Of a DNA stretch of 64,000 bases, positions 7,418 through 14,939 are shown one piece after another; the stretch's first letter is position 1; each line of letters opens with the position of its first letter. The notes under the pieces are model-generated. The model saw only the letters and a list, made by a program, of their open reading frames with translations. It was not told the DNA's origin and searched no databases. Source of the DNA: RGIG3178 sp942492795 (GTDB taxonomy: Bacteria > Bacillota > Clostridia > Christensenellales > QAND01); NCBI GenBank assembly GCA_942492795.1, contig OW818639.1:2547770-2611769 (forward strand). Direction: 5' to 3'. The translations under genes were made by a program, and so were the position numbers.

Positions 7418-9106
7418 CTACTCCTCAACCTGATTCTCGTCCACGCTCGTCTCGCTGTCCTTTTCCCTGATTTCCACCCGCCGTATCTTGCCGGAGATGG
7501 TCTTGGGCAGCGTCGTTACAAACTCGATCACGCGCGGGTATTTATACGGCGCCGTCACGTGTTTCACATGCTCCTGCAGCTCAATCTTGAGTTCCTCGCT
7601 CGGTTCGTACCCCTTTGCAAGCACGATGGTGGCTTTGACCAGTTGCCCGCGTACGGAATCCGGCACGGCGGTGATGGCCGTTTCCAGCACAGCCGGATGC
7701 TCCAAAAGCGCACTTTCCACTTCAAACGGTCCGATGCGGTAGCCGGAGGACTTGATCACGTCGTCCGTGCGTCCCACGAACCAGAAATAGCCGGATTCGT
7801 CTTCCCATGCCTGGTCTCCGGTACGGTACAAACCGTCCGCGCAGGATGCTTCATCGCGCTCGGGATCGTTGTAGTATCCGATGAACATGCCAAGCGGCCG
7901 ACCGCTTTCGGGCATGCGGATCGCGATCTCACCGATCTGCCCGCGGTGGACATCATTGCCTTCGTCGTCCACGATGCAGATGTTGTACAGCGGCGACGGT
8001 CTGCCCATGGAGCCCGGCACAGGCTCCATCATGGAAAACGTACCCACCAGCACCACCATTTCCGTCTGCCCGTACGCTTCGGTCAGCTTGACGCCCGTGG
8101 CCTTCAAAAACCGGTTGTAAATCTCTGGATTCAACGCCTCTCCGGCGATGCTGCCGCGTTGCAGGGAGGACAGATCAAATTTTCCCATATCTTCCTTGAT
8201 GAAATACCGGTAGATCGTCGGCGGCGCGCAAAATGACGTGACCTTATAGTCCGCAATTTTCTGCAGCAGGTCGTTCGGGTCGAATTTTTCATAATCATAG
8301 ACGAACACGGCGCAGCCGCACATCCACTGCCCGTACAGCTTGCCCCAGAGCGATTTGGCCCAGCCCGTTTCCGACACCGTCAGGTGCAGACCGTTTTCGA
8401 CAACCTGCTGCCAGTACTTCGCGGTGATGGAATGACCCAGCGGATAGGTGCAGTTGTGCAGCACCATCTTTGGCATGCCGGTTGTGCCGGAGGTGAAGAA
8501 CAACAGAAGCGGGTCTGCGTTGTTCGTCTTTTGATCACCGGTCGGCCGTTCGAACGAGTCTGAAAACGCTGCTGTTTCATCCAGCGAACGCCATCCTTCG
8601 CGCGTTCCGCGAGAGATCACCAAGGTCTCAAGGGTCTGCGAATTGGCATGCGCCGCTTCCACCTCGTCGGCGATTTCGCCGTCGGCGGTACAGACGACAA
8701 GTTTGATGCCGCCCATGTTGTTGCGGTATTCGATGTCTTTCTTCTTGAGCAGGTTCGTTGCGGGAACGGTGACTGCGCCTAACTTGTGCAGCGCCATGAT
8801 GCAGAACCAGAACGTATAATGCCGCTTTAGAATCAGCATGACCTTGTCACCTTTTTGGATGCCAAGGCTTTGAAAGAAGCTCGCATAGCGGTTGCTTTGC
8901 CGGCTCATGTCCGAAAAGGAAAACACATGCTCTTCCCCGTCGGGATTGCACCACACCATCGCGCGTTTGTCGGGCTCCTGTGCTGCTATTTCATCCAATA
9001 CATCAAACGCGAAGTTGAAATCCTCCGGCACTTCGATGTGGAAATCCCTGCAAAACGATTCGTATGTCGGGTACTCCCCTTTGATCAAACGATCCAGATA
9101 AGCCAT
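7418..9106 (-). CDS. AMP-forming acyl-CoA synthetase (medium/branched-chain type)
   Basis: A 562-residue acyl-adenylate-forming enzyme: carboxylate + ATP + CoA to acyl-CoA. The order of motifs is canonical: A3 P-loop FFTSGTTGMPK near residue 207, A5 EAYGQTE near 340, A7/A8 LYRTGD and FVGRTDDVIKSSGYRIGP near 420-455, and A10 KTISGKIRR near 540 with the catalytic Lys. Overall it looks like the medium-chain acyl-CoA ligase/acetyl-CoA synthetase-like group rather than Acs itself. It follows the XRE/cupin regulator gene with a 14-base gap and its own GGGGG ribosome site, so the two are one operon. A T-box leader lies upstream of the pair, tying expression to charging of a tRNA, probably tRNA-Ile. 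A branched-chain substrate is inference. Confidence 0.85.
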   Translation of the reverse strand: MAYLDRLIKGEYPTYESFCRDFHIEVPEDFNFAFDVLDEIAAQEPDKRAMVWCNPDGEEHVFSFSDMSRQSNRYASFFQSLGIQKGDKVMLILKRHYTFWFCIMALHKLGAVTVPATNLLKKKDIEYRNNMGGIKLVVCTADGEIADEVEAAHANSQTLETLVISRGTREGWRSLDETAAFSDSFERPTGDQKTNNADPLLLFFTSGTTGMPKMVLHNCTYPLGHSITAKYWQQVVENGLHLTVSETGWAKSLWGKLYGQWMCGCAVFVYDYEKFDPNDLLQKIADYKVTSFCAPPTIYRYFIKEDMGKFDLSSLQRGSIAGEALNPEIYNRFLKATGVKLTEAYGQTEMVVLVGTFSMMEPVPGSMGRPSPLYNICIVDDEGNDVHRGQIGEIAIRMPESGRPLGMFIGYYNDPERDEASCADGLYRTGDQAWEDESGYFWFVGRTDDVIKSSGYRIGPFEVESALLEHPAVLETAITAVPDSVRGQLVKATIVLAKGYEPSEELKIELQEHVKHVTAPYKYPRVIEFVTTLPKTISGKIRRVEIREKDSETSVDENQVEE

Positions 9107-9120
9107 CTCTTTGTCCCCCT

Positions 9121-9675
9121 CTACTTGACGATGATCGCCAGGAATTCGCAGGGTTTATCCCCGCAAGCCATCATGCCGTGCGGCTTTTGAGCGTCGTAAT
9201 AGATGGAATCCCCTTCGTTGGCAATAAAGCTCACGCCATCTATCATCATTTGCATCGAACCCGAAAGGACATAGTTGAACTCCTGCCCGTCATGGGAATT
9301 CAGATGCACCTGCGCGTTGTCTTCGGGCGTCACGCGTACCAAAAACGGCTCCGCTTTCTTGTCGCGGAAGAAGTAGGCAAGGTGCTGGTATTTGTATTCC
9401 TTGCGCCGCTCGATGTCCAGCCCTTCTCCCTTTTTAACGTGGGAGAACGACCGTAGCCGCGGCGAATCCCCCGTCAGAAGCTCTATAATGTCCACGCCGA
9501 GGCGGTTTGCACATCCGTACAGGAATGAAAAGGCAAAGTCTTTCCCCCCGTTTTCATAGGTGCGGTATTCATCCAGATCAACCCCAAGGGCTTTTGCCAT
9601 GTCCTGCTCGCTGACATTCACTATTTCGCGCAGCGCTTTCAATCTGGCTGCAATAGCGCGAATCTGTTCACTCAT
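9121..9675 (-). CDS. XRE-family regulator with C-terminal cupin domain
   Basis: A 184-residue two-domain regulator. An HTH_3 domain occupies roughly residues 8-65 (LKALREIVNVSEQDMAKALGV), and a small cupin barrel roughly 105-183, with the cupin His/Glu positions in VHLNSHDGQEFNYVLSG and near the end in YYDAQKPHGM. Such proteins usually sense a small ligand in the cupin and control a neighbouring metabolic gene. The longer frame to 9744 runs into the T-box terminator; ATG 9675 has GGAGGG 8 bases upstream. It is the first gene of the operon with the acyl-CoA ligase. Confidence 0.85.
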   Translation of the reverse strand: MSEQIRAIAARLKALREIVNVSEQDMAKALGVDLDEYRTYENGGKDFAFSFLYGCANRLGVDIIELLTGDSPRLRSFSHVKKGEGLDIERRKEYKYQHLAYFFRDKKAEPFLVRVTPEDNAQVHLNSHDGQEFNYVLSGSMQMMIDGVSFIANEGDSIYYDAQKPHGMMACGDKPCEFLAIIVK

Positions 9676-9723
9676 GCTAAGTCCCTCCTGAAAAATCATA
9701 TGGATGCTGCACGTCTGGTTTGG

Positions 9724-9960
9724 AAAAAAATATCCCCGTCCCATTTGGGACGGGGAATTGCTTCTCCGCTATACCACCCATTGGTGCAAGGCTCCATCAA
9801 GCCCCGAACGGGTAACGGTGTTCAGCCGGGCTCTCTTACTCTGGTTCAGAGGCCTGCTTAGGAGTGATCGCCGTTTCGTTGCGCTGCCGGTTCGCACCCT
9901 TTCCGGCTCTCTTTGCCCGCATCTCCGAACGCGTTGTCTCCCTCTTCGCTCTCCCGTCGC
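9724..9960 (-). promoter_or_regulatory. T-box leader (tRNA-sensing riboswitch), probably isoleucine-specific
   Basis: On the minus strand the T-box sequence AATGGGTGGTATAGCGG (about 9766-9782) resembles the consensus AGGGTGGNACCGCG. It is followed by a terminator: 9-bp stem 9734-9742 with 9747-9755, then seven T residues. Upstream is a Stem I-like region with GAGAGCGAAGAG (k-turn-like), a distal loop near GGTGCGAA, and a base helix GGGAG (9938-9942) with CTCCT (9860-9864). Directly before the 3' strand of that helix is ATC followed by A (9866-9868), the expected position of the specifier codon; ATC is Ile. The bulge TGGT pairs with an ACCA tRNA end, and A73 fits tRNA-Ile. The T-box class is clear; the specifier assignment comes from hand folding. 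Confidence 0.75.
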
Positions 9961-9977
9961 AATGCGGGATTACTCGT

Positions 9978-10006
9978 ATCCTAACGTGGAACAGGGGATT
10001 TGTCAA
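9978..10006 (-). promoter_or_regulatory. Promoter of the T-box operon
   Basis: A consensus TTGACA (10001-10006) and TAGGAT (9978-9983) are spaced by 17 bases on the minus strand, immediately past the P-type ATPase stop and just upstream of the T-box Stem I. Confidence 0.8.
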
Positions 10007-10025
10007 GGCTGATTTCCTTCGGTCA

Positions 10026-12662
10026 TTAACTGTTTGCACCGTTAAGATGAAGCGCTTTGACCAGTTCGACTACCAAAAGCGGCGTGAACGACAGCGCCGC
10101 CACGATGCCCCACTGGCGCAGCGTCATGTCCACGGTTTCAAACACCGTTTCAAGCGGCGGCACAAGAAGTACCAGCATCATGCTCAGCGCGGAAAGCGCG
10201 ATTGCCCCCAAAAGATATTTGTTCTGTCCGACCGCTCGGGAGAATGCGCTGTATCGCGCCGAGCGGACAGAGTAGGCATGTACCAGCTGCGAAAACGCCA
10301 GAACACAGAATGCCATGGTGCGTGCAACTTCAATCGAATAGTTTGCCCTGCCTATCATAAACGCGGTGAGCGTCAAAGCGCCCACCATGACGCCCTGATA
10401 GGACATACGCCAAATCATGCCCCCCGTAAAGAGGGATTTGGATCTGTTTACTTTTCGTTCCATGATGCCGCGTTCGGCAGGATCCACACCCATCCCAAGC
10501 GCGGGAAGGCTGTCGGTGAGCAGGTTGACCCACAGGATGTGCACCGGTAAAAGAGGCGTCCCCCAGTTGAGCATGGTAGCCACAAACAGCGTGATGATTT
10601 CACCGATGTTGGTGCTAAGGAGAAACTGAATGGCTTTGAGTATATTGTCGTAGATGCGGCGACCCTCTTCGACGGCTGTTACCAGCGTGGCGAAATTATC
10701 GTCCGTCAATATGATATCCGCCGCTTCCTTGGCCACTTCGGTGCCCACGATGCCCATGGCGCAGCCGATGTCGGCATTTTTAAGCGCGGGCGCGTCGTTG
10801 ACGCCGTCTCCCGTCATCGCAACCACATGCCCGCGGTCACGCCAGGCATTCACGATGCGCACTTTATGCTCGGGAGAAATACGCGCAAAGACGGATATCT
10901 GCTCTACCTTTTGGCTTAATTCCTCGTCGCTCATCTTTTCGAGCTCCGCGCCGGTTATCGCCATATCCCCGTCCCGCAGGATATCCAGCGACTTTGCGAT
11001 CGCCTGTGCCGTAGTCAGATGGTCGCCCGTTATCATCACGACACGGATGCCTGCCGTGCGGCATTTGGCAACAGCGCCTTTCGCTTCTTCGCGCGGCGGA
11101 TCCATCATGCCCGCCATGCCGACGAATACCAAATCCTGCTCCAGCGTCTGCATCTCCCGGGGTTCCGGTATCTCGATTATTTCTTTGACCGCCATCCCGA
11201 GCACGCGCAGCGCCTCTTTTGCCATATTGTCGTTCGCGCGGCGAATCTGTTCTTTATCATCATCGGTTATCGTTCGGAGTTCCCCGCGATCCAAAATCCG
11301 GTTGCAGCGCGCAAGCAGGATATCCACAGCGCCCTTTACATAGGCGCGCATCGTTTCGCCGTCCTGATGGACAGTCGTCATCAGCTTGCGGTCGGAATCG
11401 AACGGGATCTCCGCAATACGCGGCATGGTTTTGTCCGCCTGTGTTTTTTCCAATCCCAGCAACTGCGCGGCATCGATCAACGCAATCTCGGTCGGGTCGC
11501 CGATGGCGGTGCTGCCGCCGCCCGATTCGTGATATCGCGCATCGTTGCACAGCGCGCTTGCCTCAACAAGCCTTAACAACGCGATGCTGTTTAGCTCTTT
11601 AGCCGCATCGACGGGCATCTCCGATCCGTCGTAATAAACCCTTTCCACAACCATCCGGTTTTGCGTCAGCGTACCGGTCTTGTCCGAACAGATGACCGAC
11701 GCGCTGCCCAGCGTTTCCACCGACGGCAGGTTGCGCACGATCGCATTGCGCTTGACCATGCGCTGTACGCTCAGCGCCAGCACAATGGTCGCGATTGCCG
11801 GAAGGCCTTCGGGGATGGCGGCGACCGCAAGGGATACCGCTGTCAGAAACATCTCCAGAGCCGGTCTGCCGTAGAGCAGGCCGACAACAAATATCAGCAC
11901 GCAGATGAAAAGCGCGGCGAATGCAAGAATCTTACCGAGCGCTTCCAGCTTTTTCTGCAGCGGAGTCAGGCGTTCATCCTCCTGCATGAGCATGTCGGCG
12001 ATGAGCCCGACCTGCGTCTGCATACCGGTTGCCGTAACGATGCCGCGGCCTCGGCCATAGGTGACAACAGAGCCCGAAAAGGCCATGTTGATGCGGTCTC
12101 CCAGGGAAGCGTCCCCCGGTAAGAGGACGGAAGCATCTTTTTCAACGGGCAGCGATTCGCCCGTTAAGGCGGATTCCTGGATCTTCAGATTGATGGACTG
12201 GATCAGCCGCATATCCGCCGCGACGCGATCGCCCGCTTCCAGCAAGACCACATCGCCCACGACCAATTCACGGGCGGGGATGCTTGATTCCCTTCCGCCG
12301 CGCAGAACTTTAGCGATGGGGGCGCTCATCTGTTTTAAGGCGTTGAGCGAACTTTCAGCCTTCTTTTGCTGTACAACACCGATGACCGCGTTGATGATGA
12401 TGATGGTCATGATGACCAGCGCGTCGACCAATTCCCCCATCACGCCGGAAATGGCGGCGGCGGCAAGCAACACGATGATCATAAAATCCTTGAGCTGATC
12501 CAAGAACAGCTGCAACGTGGTCTTGCCTTTTTTCTGCACCAGTTCATTGGCGCCCTGTGCCAGCCGCTGCTGCGCCAGATCCGCAGCCAGCCCCGCTTCC
12601 TCAGAGTCCATGCCTTTGATCGCATCATCGGCGGATACGGTATGCCAAAGTCGGGATTGCAT
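10026..12662 (-). CDS. P-type cation ATPase, SERCA-like, probable Mn2+ (or Ca2+) exporter
   Basis: An 878-residue P2-type ATPase that pumps a divalent cation across the membrane at the cost of ATP. Motifs: TGES at 167-170 (actuator), PEGL at 284-287 in M4, the phosphorylated Asp in DKTGTLT at 327-333, and GDGVNDAPALK. Ca2+-site residues of SERCA are preserved: VAAIPEGLP (M4 Glu), NIGEIITLF (M5 Asn/Glu) and NLLTD (M6 Asn/Thr/Asp). The frame is open to 12782, but that part overlaps the upstream riboswitch; ATG 12662 has GGAGGAGG in front. A yybP-ykoY Mn2+ riboswitch upstream argues that the physiological load is Mn2+, as for P-type ATPases under this RNA in other Firmicutes. Confidence 0.88.
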   Translation of the reverse strand: MQSRLWHTVSADDAIKGMDSEEAGLAADLAQQRLAQGANELVQKKGKTTLQLFLDQLKDFMIIVLLAAAAISGVMGELVDALVIMTIIIINAVIGVVQQKKAESSLNALKQMSAPIAKVLRGGRESSIPARELVVGDVVLLEAGDRVAADMRLIQSINLKIQESALTGESLPVEKDASVLLPGDASLGDRINMAFSGSVVTYGRGRGIVTATGMQTQVGLIADMLMQEDERLTPLQKKLEALGKILAFAALFICVLIFVVGLLYGRPALEMFLTAVSLAVAAIPEGLPAIATIVLALSVQRMVKRNAIVRNLPSVETLGSASVICSDKTGTLTQNRMVVERVYYDGSEMPVDAAKELNSIALLRLVEASALCNDARYHESGGGSTAIGDPTEIALIDAAQLLGLEKTQADKTMPRIAEIPFDSDRKLMTTVHQDGETMRAYVKGAVDILLARCNRILDRGELRTITDDDKEQIRRANDNMAKEALRVLGMAVKEIIEIPEPREMQTLEQDLVFVGMAGMMDPPREEAKGAVAKCRTAGIRVVMITGDHLTTAQAIAKSLDILRDGDMAITGAELEKMSDEELSQKVEQISVFARISPEHKVRIVNAWRDRGHVVAMTGDGVNDAPALKNADIGCAMGIVGTEVAKEAADIILTDDNFATLVTAVEEGRRIYDNILKAIQFLLSTNIGEIITLFVATMLNWGTPLLPVHILWVNLLTDSLPALGMGVDPAERGIMERKVNRSKSLFTGGMIWRMSYQGVMVGALTLTAFMIGRANYSIEVARTMAFCVLAFSQLVHAYSVRSARYSAFSRAVGQNKYLLGAIALSALSMMLVLLVPPLETVFETVDMTLRQWGIVAALSFTPLLVVELVKALHLNGANS

Positions 12663-12693
12663 ATGCTTTCCTCCTCCTGTGTGTCGGAACAAA

Positions 12694-12816
12694 TAAAAAA
12701 ACCTTCGCTCCGCACGGAACAAAGGTCTTACTCTCAATCGCTTGATTGCCGCCCGGGCGGTAGCCGGGTTGACGAACGGCAAAACCTGTCGGTGAGTTAC
12801 TCCCCTTTACTCACGA
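12694..12816 (-). promoter_or_regulatory. yybP-ykoY Mn2+ riboswitch with terminator
   Basis: The minus strand carries the hallmark elements in order: AAAGGGGAGTA (ending at 12808), CGTCAA then CCGGCT, and AAGACCTTTG (around 12721). The AAAGG/CCTTT ends form P1 of the aptamer. The same ACCTT also pairs with AAGGT in a terminator hairpin (12701-12726) followed by seven T residues (12694-12700). The two structures are therefore mutually exclusive, as expected for a Mn2+-on transcriptional switch. It lies 32 bases upstream of the ATPase start. Confidence 0.88.
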
Positions 12817-12817
12817 C

Positions 12818-12847
12818 AGTATACCATAGTCCGATCATGCCGTGCAA
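12818..12847 (-). promoter_or_regulatory. Promoter of the P-type ATPase gene
   Basis: TTGCAC (12842-12847) and TATACT (12818-12823) are 18 bases apart on the minus strand, directly upstream of the Mn2+ riboswitch. It overlaps the end of the bofA gene. Confidence 0.65.
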
Positions 12848-12849
12848 GA

Positions 12850-13119
12850 TTAGCTTAACAGTATCGGCAGGAAGATCAAAAGCACGATGCCCGGCAATCC
12901 GAGCACCCCCGCCACCAGCGCATTGAGCGGGTTGATCGCGATGCGTAGCCCGATAAACGAACCGAGCAGATTGAGCAATACGAGCACGATACCGCCAAGT
13001 AGGCTGTTGAATATAAGGCGGGATATCCGTTGCGCCGGCCACGCCAACAGCTTTCCCAACATTGCCAGGATCACGATCGCCACAACGTATGTGATGACAG
13101 ACAAAAGGCTGATATCCAC
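12850..13119 (-). CDS. bofA: BofA family protein (pro-sigma-K processing regulator)
   Basis: An 89-residue membrane protein with three hydrophobic segments (about residues 5-22, 34-58 and 65-88) and the family-typical NPLNALVAGVLGLPG motif near the C-terminus. In Bacillus, BofA holds the SpoIVFB protease inactive in the outer forespore membrane until sigma-K is needed. The start codon is GTG at 13117-13119, with GGAGGGG 6 bases upstream. It is the last gene of the dnaX-ebfC-recR-yaaL-bofA series, an order conserved with B. subtilis, which supports the call and suggests a spore-forming ancestry. Confidence 0.85.
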   Translation of the reverse strand: MDISLLSVITYVVAIVILAMLGKLLAWPAQRISRLIFNSLLGGIVLVLLNLLGSFIGLRIAINPLNALVAGVLGLPGIVLLIFLPILLS

Positions 13120-13286
13120 GGTTCACCCCTCCAAAAGAGGGTATGCGACAACGCGGCGATGCATGCCGCATTGTTACGGTTCATCCATAGCGGCAGTGTT
13201 GTCATCGGATCGTTTTTTCATGCGGGAAAGGCTGCGCCGATTAAACAAAGGGCTGCGCATGCGGAACAATGCAAACAAAGGATCCC

Positions 13287-13544
13287 TCAGAGTTGCGCTT
13301 CCTCTATGTCTTCGGGTTCTTCCGGCTCATAGCCCAGCGATGTGTGCCGAATCATTCTTCCTTGCTTCACGCATTTGAGCAAATACATATACCGCCTGCG
13401 CGCCGCTTCAATATCGTAGATGGCGACGTCCACCAGGTCGGGGTCGCTGACCGAATCAAAATACTTCTGTGCATCCTGCCAGCTGCGAAGCGCCTCTTTG
13501 ATGCTGACGGATATCGTGTCCTCGCGTTTGTTTCCAAAGAGCAT
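13287..13544 (-). CDS. yaaL: YaaL family protein (DUF2508)
   Basis: An 85-residue, mostly helical, charged protein of the YaaL/DUF2508 family. Function is unknown. It begins with MLFGNKRED and has the family's VDVAIYDIEAARRRYMYLL stretch in the middle. Start 13544 is preferred over 13562 because GGGAGG stands 7 bases upstream. In B. subtilis yaaL lies directly between recR and bofA; here the order is the same, but about 450 bases of AT-rich, repeat-containing sequence separate it from recR. Confidence 0.8.
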   Translation of the reverse strand: MLFGNKREDTISVSIKEALRSWQDAQKYFDSVSDPDLVDVAIYDIEAARRRYMYLLKCVKQGRMIRHTSLGYEPEEPEDIEEAQL

Positions 13545-13999
13545 GGTCAAACCTCCCGGCAATGCTTTTGGAAAGTATAGCCAAAAGTGGTGGCGATATA
13601 CGCCGGAATAGTTTTATACGCTATAGGAAAATTGGATTATCCATACCTGAATACTAAATGAAGCAATATTTAAAAGTGGTTTATACAAAAGATATCAATA
13701 GAACAGCTTTACAGAAATGATATAAGGTAAGATAAACAACTTGGCATATTCTTTTGCCAAGGGGCCGGGGCGACTTCCGATTTTCTCCCCAGGCCCCTTG
13801 GCGATCCCCTACCCCTCTTGAAACAGCCACTGCGTGGGGCATGTGCGTTGCCTACTTCAGATGAAAATAGGAGGGTATTCCCTTTGCAAGCTTCCGTTTT
13901 ATGAGGGACCAAAATCTATCCTTATTTATCTCCCTGTATAGCCTATTTTACCAAAGGTGATTGATCTTCCCGCTCTTTTATCGGAGCGTTGGCTTCGGG
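13545..13999. other. AT-rich insertion between recR and yaaL
   Basis: No gene is seen in this 455-base interval, whereas recR and yaaL are normally close together. Most of it is AT-rich and unlike the neighbouring genes; the middle holds copy 2 of the 92-bp repeat. I see no target-site duplication. Confidence 0.6.
13749..13840 (-). repeat. 92-bp dispersed repeat, copy 2
   Basis: Near-identical (two mismatches) to 7273-7364, in the same orientation, and again positioned downstream of a minus-strand gene (recR). The GC-rich core can form a hairpin of about 15 bp. Confidence 0.85.
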
Positions 14000-14596
14000 T
14001 CACCCCATTTCACGTCGACCTTCCATCGCCTTTTGCAGCGTCACCTCGTCGGTGTATTCCAGATCGCTCCCTACGGGCACACCGTGCGCGATGCGCGTTA
14101 TTTTGACACCCAGCGGTGACATCAGCCGCCAGAGATACATCGCCGTAGCCTCCCCCTCCACATCGGGGTTGGTGGCCAGCACCACTTCTCCCACACCGCC
14201 CAGGCGCGCCAACAGCGGCTTGATGCGCAGCTGATCCGGCCCGATCCCCTCCATCGGGGAGATCGTCCCGCCCAGAACATGATAGAGCCCATGAAAAACG
14301 CGCCCGCGCTCCATGGCAATAACATCGCGCGCATCGCGCACAACGCAGATCTTGCTTCTGTCGCGTGACACATCGGTACAGATGGCGCACTCGTCCTGAT
14401 CGGTCATATTGCCGCAGATGTTGCAGATGCGCACCGAACCCGTCGCATCCAGAATGGTTTTTGCCATCTGTTCGGACAGGTCCTTCGGCATTGTCAGTAT
14501 ATGATAGGCAAGGCGCTGGGCGGTTTTGCCGCCAATGCCGGGCAGACCGGACAGCACCTGCACAAGGTCGCTCAACGGGCGGATGCTATAGCTCAT
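14000..14596 (-). CDS. recR: Recombination protein RecR
   Basis: A 198-residue RecR, which acts with RecO and RecF in loading RecA at gaps. It has the N-terminal helix-hairpin-helix (LSGLPGIGGKTAQRLAYHIL), a zinc finger of four Cys near 57-72 (CNICGN and CAIC), and a Toprim domain starting at ICVVRDARDVIAME with the ATNPDVEGEATAMYL motif. Length matches the family. The ATG overlaps the ebfC stop by one base (TAATG), so the two are translationally coupled. The TGA at 14000 is followed by a foreign-looking spacer before yaaL. Confidence 0.95.
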   Translation of the reverse strand: MSYSIRPLSDLVQVLSGLPGIGGKTAQRLAYHILTMPKDLSEQMAKTILDATGSVRICNICGNMTDQDECAICTDVSRDRSKICVVRDARDVIAMERGRVFHGLYHVLGGTISPMEGIGPDQLRIKPLLARLGGVGEVVLATNPDVEGEATAMYLWRLMSPLGVKITRIAHGVPVGSDLEYTDEVTLQKAMEGRREMG

Positions 14597-14919
14597 TACC
14601 GCATCCCGGGGATCATACCGCCGGTTACCCCTTCCATTTCCTTTGCCGCAAATTCGTCGATCGCGCTCATCGCTTCGTTGACGGCAGCCAATACCAGATC
14701 CTCCAGCATCTCCACGTCGTCCGGGTCAACAGCTTCGGGTTTAATATGGATGGCCGTCAGTTTGTGCGCCCCGTTGACCGTAGCGCTCACCATGCCTCCG
14801 CCGCTTTGCGCCGTGCGCTCGGTGCTCGCGATCATCTCCTGTTTCTTCGCCATTTCTGCCTGCATCCGCTGCGCCTGCGCCATCAGCTGCTGCATGTTTC
14901 CAAATCCGCCTCTGTTCAT
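14596..14919 (-). CDS. ebfC: YbaB/EbfC family nucleoid-associated protein
   Basis: A 107-residue DNA-binding protein of the YbaB/EbfC family, which forms tweezer-like dimers. It has the Gln/Met-rich N-terminal helix (NMQQLMAQAQRMQAEMAKKQ), the strand with GGGMVSATVNGAHKLTAIHI, and a C-terminal helix ending GMIPGMR. Position between dnaX and recR is the classic arrangement. The dnaX stop precedes it by about 20 bases, and its own stop overlaps the recR start. Confidence 0.92.
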   Translation of the reverse strand: MNRGGFGNMQQLMAQAQRMQAEMAKKQEMIASTERTAQSGGGMVSATVNGAHKLTAIHIKPEAVDPDDVEMLEDLVLAAVNEAMSAIDEFAAKEMEGVTGGMIPGMR

Positions 14920-14939
14920 GCTCTTCCTCCTGGTATGTC

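Noticed and set aside
10654..11343. 229-codon open frame on the plus strand
   Set aside because: Serine-rich translation antisense to the P-type ATPase; a codon-bias shadow.
7273..13840. CRISPR-like repeat
   Set aside because: Only two copies 6.4 kb apart, 92 bp long, with no spacer array and no cas genes.
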